From assembly GCA_025353435.1 (NCBI GenBank), contig JANXQR010000011.1:1-8796 (forward strand): a DNA stretch of 8,796 bases, given 5' to 3'. Positions 6,056 to 8,796 of this stretch are shown piece after piece. The notes beneath the pieces were generated by a model. The model saw only the letters and a list, made by a program, of their open reading frames with translations, was not told the origin of the DNA and searched no databases. Origin of the DNA: Acidobacteriota bacterium (GTDB lineage Bacteria > Acidobacteriota > Terriglobia > Terriglobales > Acidobacteriaceae). Every line of letters starts with the position of its first letter. The stretch's first letter is position 1. A program made the translations under genes and the position numbers.

Positions 6056-7429
6056 TCAAGCAACCGCGAGTTCGGGGTTGAGAAGCACTTGTCCGGGGAG
6101 ACGGAGCAAGGCGCTGATGTCTTCAGCGGCCATGGGTCTGGCGAAGAGGAAGCCCTGTCCGAACCGGCAACCCATTTGGCGAAGCAGATTGTGCTGATCC
6201 TGTGTCTCGATTCCTTCAGCCACAACGTCAAGATCGAACACGCGAGCCAGTTCGATGATGGTTTTCACGATCTGCAACGGCTGGGCGCCCTCCGTGATGC
6301 GGCCTACGAAGGAACGGTCGATCTTGAGAACATTGAAGGGGAAGGAATGAAGGTAGCTGAGGGAACTGTATCCGGTGCCGAAATCGTCCATGGAAAGGGA
6401 GATGCCCAGGGAGCGCAGGCTTTCCATCACCTCCATGGCAACGGTTCGATTGGGAATGAGGCTTGATTCGGTCATTTCAAGCCCTAACAGGCGACTATTG
6501 GTGCCGGACTGCTCGAGAAGCGATTCCACATGGTCGGCAAGGCCCTCTCTGAGAAACTGTCGTGCGGACAGGTTGACGCAGACGCGCGGTGATCCGTAGC
6601 GAGGGTTTTCCTGGGTCCAACTTTGAATCTGCCGGCAGGCTTCCGCCAGACCCCAGTCGCCGATGGGAAGGATCATGCCGCATTCTTCAGCAAAGGGGAT
6701 GAATTCGCTGGGAGGGATCAGGCCCCTCTGCGGGTGATTCCAGCGAATGAGCGCTTCGAGAGCGACGATTCGCCGAGTAGAAAGGTCCACTTCCGGCTGG
6801 TAGTGCATGACGAATTCGCCGGACTCCAGAGCCTTTCGTAAATCGGAGCTTTGCGGCCAAGCCCGCCGATTCGCGGTGCGGGGACTTGGCCGACGAGTGT
6901 GGCGCTCGCGATCCCTACGCAGAGTTCGCAATTCGAGTTGGCTGGTGACCATGGTCGCGAATCTCTCCAGCGATTGAAGCTCTTCCGGAGAGAGAGGGTC
7001 TCGTGATGTCTTGGAAAATAGGCTGAGGATGCCCACGATGTGACAATCGGTCGAACGGATCGGCACGGCGACGGCAAAAACCATCGGATCCCTCCGAAAA
7101 CAAAGCCTTCGACCCCGAAAGCGTGGATCCTGGGTGAGGTTTGGGATGGTTACCGGCCCGCTCGTCGCCAGGACCAGGTCAAACAGTGAGTCGGAGCGGG
7201 GTAATTCGCGCATTGAGTCGCCCCACGACGATTTGATCCAAACGCGAGTCTCGTCCGCGAAGGCAACCACTGCGGAATCAACGTGAAAGTGCTCCGCGGC
7301 AAGCTGGGTTATGGCGTCGTACGCGGGCTCAGGCGGTGTGTCAAGAATGTCAGCCTCGTAGAGGACTGCCAGCCGGGAGGCTTCCTGGGGGGTAAACACT
7401 TCGGCTGTCTTGCTGTCCGTCTCGAACAT
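6056..7429 (-). CDS. GAF-EAL c-di-GMP phosphodiesterase
   Basis: The 457-residue soluble protein has an N-terminal GAF sensory domain (about 17-167) and a C-terminal EAL domain (about 195-445), joined by an Arg-rich linker (171-190). The phosphodiesterase residues are all visible: EALIRW (225-230), Asn286 in NLSARQF, Glu318 in EMTES, MDDFGTGYSS (347-356), Lys369, Glu405 in VVAEGIET and Gln425 in GQGFLF. It should therefore hydrolyse c-di-GMP to pGpG in the cytoplasm, with the GAF ligand unknown. There is no GGDEF, PAS or receiver domain and no membrane segment. The ATG at 7429-7427 has GGAG at 7438-7435, five bases upstream. It lies between the peptidase fragment (326 bases upstream) and the ribbon-helix-helix gene (downstream), all on the minus strand. 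No promoter could be assigned with confidence. Confidence 0.95.
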   Translation of the reverse strand: MFETDSKTAEVFTPQEASRLAVLYEADILDTPPEPAYDAITQLAAEHFHVDSAVVAFADETRVWIKSSWGDSMRELPRSDSLFDLVLATSGPVTIPNLTQDPRFRGRRLCFRRDPMVFAVAVPIRSTDCHIVGILSLFSKTSRDPLSPEELQSLERFATMVTSQLELRTLRRDRERHTRRPSPRTANRRAWPQSSDLRKALESGEFVMHYQPEVDLSTRRIVALEALIRWNHPQRGLIPPSEFIPFAEECGMILPIGDWGLAEACRQIQSWTQENPRYGSPRVCVNLSARQFLREGLADHVESLLEQSGTNSRLLGLEMTESSLIPNRTVAMEVMESLRSLGISLSMDDFGTGYSSLSYLHSFPFNVLKIDRSFVGRITEGAQPLQIVKTIIELARVFDLDVVAEGIETQDQHNLLRQMGCRFGQGFLFARPMAAEDISALLRLPGQVLLNPELAVA

Positions 7430-7755
7430 TGCATCTCCGGCGATGAGCTCGGCTCAATGATTGAACAAAACGTCACTCCCGTTCAGGGGAGCGATCGGCC
7501 GGGATCGTTTACACAATTGGGTTATCGGACCAAGGAGCGGCGCGATCAGGTTACGAGAGTCTAGTGTCGACATGGCCGCGGGGCATTACGGATGTGCGTT
7601 ACCAAGGTGCGAGCGGGGCGAACAAATGGAGAACTGCAGGGGGGGTGGGTACGTTTTTCTGCTTTTCCGCCAGCGCACAAGAGGCAGCCGGACGGAGGAC
7701 GCAGCGCCGCAGGTCCAAGAATATGCGTGACCTCCCGGGCGATCTGTATTGACGG
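7430..7755. other. Intergenic region between peptidase and GAF-EAL genes
   Basis: These 326 bases contain no ORF I would call a gene. I see the GAF-EAL ribosome-binding site (7438-7435), a five-base-pair hairpin with arms CTCCC (7486-7490) and GGGAG (7497-7501), and an inverted pair of GTGACC/GGTCAC sites just after the peptidase stop, with a 20-odd-base loop. None is followed by a proper T-run, so no intrinsic terminator is called. A run of seven G occurs near 7640. The length suggests the GAF-EAL gene has its own promoter, but I could not locate one. Confidence 0.5.
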
Positions 7756-8697
7756 TCACATTGAGGCGTGTTTAGGGGCCACGGGGCCGGACTCAGTCCA
7801 GAGAAAGGTGAGCTGATCGGCGTCATCCTGGATCTGCTGATCGACGCCGACTCCTTCAGAATGGCCGCCGCTGAGGCTGTAGTGGAGCAGAATCGGACGG
7901 CCGCTGGTGGACGCGGCCTGCATCAGCGCGGTCATTTTGCGCGCATGGAGCGGGTCAACGCGCGTATCGCTGTCGCCGGTGAAGAACATGATGGCGGGGT
8001 AGGCTGTGCCCTCTTTCACGCTCTGGTAGGGCGAATACTTGAGGAGGTAAGGGAATTGCTTTTCGTTCTCGGCGGAGCCGTACTCGGTGGTCCATTGCGG
8101 ACCCTGCTCGAACTTTTGATACCGGAGCATGTCGAGGAGCGGATAGCCGCACAGAACGGCCGAGAACAGCTCGGGATGCTGGGTCACGGATGCGCCCATA
8201 AGGAGGCCTCCGTTGGAGCGGCCGGTGATGGCAAAGTGCTGAGAGGAAGTGTACTTATTGTCGATGAGGAACTTGGCTGCCGCGAACCAGTCGTCGAACA
8301 CGTTCTGTTTCTTCTCGAACATGGCCTGCTCGTGCCAATGTTCGCCGTATTCGCCGCCGCCGCGGAGGTTAGGTAGCGCGAACCAGCCTCCCTGAGAGAG
8401 CCACCAGGCCCATTCCGGGTTCCAGCGCGGGGTTTGGCTCAGATTAAAGCCGCCGTAGCCGGTCATGAGCAGGCGAGCGGTGCCATCCTGCTTCAGGCCC
8501 TTTTTGCCGGCGATAAAGATGGGGATTTTGGTTCCGTCTTTGGACTTGTAGAACACCTGCTGCAAGTCGTATTGCGCTGTGTCGAAGGGAGTCTTTGGCT
8601 GGGCAAATAGGTCCCGTTTGCCGGTCATGGTGTCGAGGCGGTAGAGGGTTGGCGGCTGGATGTAGGACTCGAAGCTGAAGAAGCCATAGCGCAGGTC
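7756..8697 (-). CDS. Prolyl oligopeptidase (family S9A), C-terminal catalytic part only
   Basis: The 313 visible residues are the alpha/beta-hydrolase half of a prolyl oligopeptidase, which cleaves short peptides after proline. From Asp at 8697: RYGFFSFESY and PPTLYRLDT (end of the beta-propeller region and hinge), PNLRGGGEYG (109-118), the nucleophile in GRSNGG (Ser161), Asp244 in GDSDTRVDP and His279 in SGGHSEG. The triad is complete. Homology continues upstream of the Met at 8628 (residue 24 here), which is internal (LDTMTGK) and not a real start. The family has about 700 residues, so roughly 400 are missing, including nearly all of the propeller and any signal peptide. The break falls exactly where the 99-base inverted repeat begins, and the peptidase frame meets a stop (TGA) inside that repeat. 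I treat it as a gene cut by a bad join, not a pseudogene. The next minus-strand gene is GAF-EAL. Confidence 0.9.
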   Translation of the reverse strand, partial: DLRYGFFSFESYIQPPTLYRLDTMTGKRDLFAQPKTPFDTAQYDLQQVFYKSKDGTKIPIFIAGKKGLKQDGTARLLMTGYGGFNLSQTPRWNPEWAWWLSQGGWFALPNLRGGGEYGEHWHEQAMFEKKQNVFDDWFAAAKFLIDNKYTSSQHFAITGRSNGGLLMGASVTQHPELFSAVLCGYPLLDMLRYQKFEQGPQWTTEYGSAENEKQFPYLLKYSPYQSVKEGTAYPAIMFFTGDSDTRVDPLHARKMTALMQAASTSGRPILLHYSLSGGHSEGVGVDQQIQDDADQLTFLWTESGPVAPKHASM

Positions 8698-8796
8698 GGG
8701 CCGCCTTCTGGTTCTCGGCGGGCCTTGGTTTCTCCTGCTTGGTCATAAGCTCCCAGGTGAGGCTAAGTTCGCTCGCTCCATGAGTCACTCTAACCC
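8698..8796 (-). repeat. 99-base inverted repeat, terminal copy
   Basis: This is an exact reverse complement of 3844-3942 and ends with the last base of the window. It replaces what should be the beta-propeller coding sequence of the peptidase. On the minus strand it carries the methyltransferase start region, which creates a spurious 114-residue ORF (8444-8788) starting with the methyltransferase N-terminus and continuing out of frame through the peptidase. It should not be annotated as a gene. Confidence 0.97.

Noticed and set aside
5852..6466. 204-codon plus-strand open frame over the end of the GAF-EAL gene
   Set aside because: It lies mostly antisense to the conserved EAL domain and has no recognisable motif; treated as a shadow.
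7486..7501. CTCCC/GGGAG hairpin as a terminator in the peptidase/GAF-EAL gap
   Set aside because: Stem of only five pairs, and the T-rich bases on the minus strand begin several bases later and are interrupted.
3978..7502. Shared short string GCGATCGGCC near 3976-3991 and 7500-7510
   Set aside because: About ten bases with a GC-rich palindromic core, expected by chance in such sequence.
8444..8788. 114-codon minus-strand ORF starting like the methyltransferase
   Set aside because: Its first 30 residues come from the terminal inverted copy, and the rest is the peptidase region read in the wrong frame. It is a product of the join.

Overview
The window is a moderately GC-rich bacterial stretch carrying six protein-coding loci, two of them cut off by the window ends. 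I see no rRNA, tRNA, CRISPR array, insertion sequence or phage gene. The gene content (a bifunctional Rel enzyme, a small CxxCH cytochrome with an MPVW axial-Met motif, an RlmI-type methyltransferase, a secreted-type family S9 prolyl oligopeptidase and EAL phosphodiesterases) fits an environmental member of the Acidobacteriota. That assignment is an impression from protein style, not a demonstrated placement.

Layout, left to right. (1) 1-437, minus: N-terminal part of an EAL-domain protein that runs off the left edge. (2) 598-2952, minus: full-length bifunctional (p)ppGpp synthetase/hydrolase. (3) 2953-3309: divergent intergenic region with a TATAAT box almost touching the rel start codon and a hairpin-rich stretch upstream of the next gene. 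(4) 3310-3738, plus: exported monohaem cytochrome c. (5) 3894-5300, plus: RlmI-like 23S rRNA methyltransferase with a long Pro/Arg-rich N-terminal extension. (6) 5311-5907, minus: unknown protein with a ribbon-helix-helix-like segment, converging on the methyltransferase with 10 bases between stop codons. (7) 6056-7429, minus: GAF-EAL c-di-GMP phosphodiesterase. (8) 7430-7755: non-coding gap. (9) 7756-8697, minus: C-terminal catalytic part of a prolyl oligopeptidase.

The most important structural observation is that the last 99 bases (8698-8796) are an exact reverse complement of 3844-3942, which lies over the start of the methyltransferase gene. The copy ends exactly at the last base of the window and cuts the peptidase gene in mid-domain. 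A match of exactly 99 bases ending at a sequence end is what a k=99 de Bruijn assembly would leave, so I read the right end as a probable assembly or chimera artefact, not biology.

Functionally, the window combines nucleotide second-messenger enzymes (one Rel, two EAL proteins, all minus strand) with ordinary housekeeping and periplasmic functions. I do not see a convincing new multi-gene system. The best biological leads are the possible leaderless rel transcript, the mutually exclusive hairpins before the cytochrome gene, and the unrecognised ribbon-helix-helix/coiled-coil protein downstream of the GAF-EAL gene.
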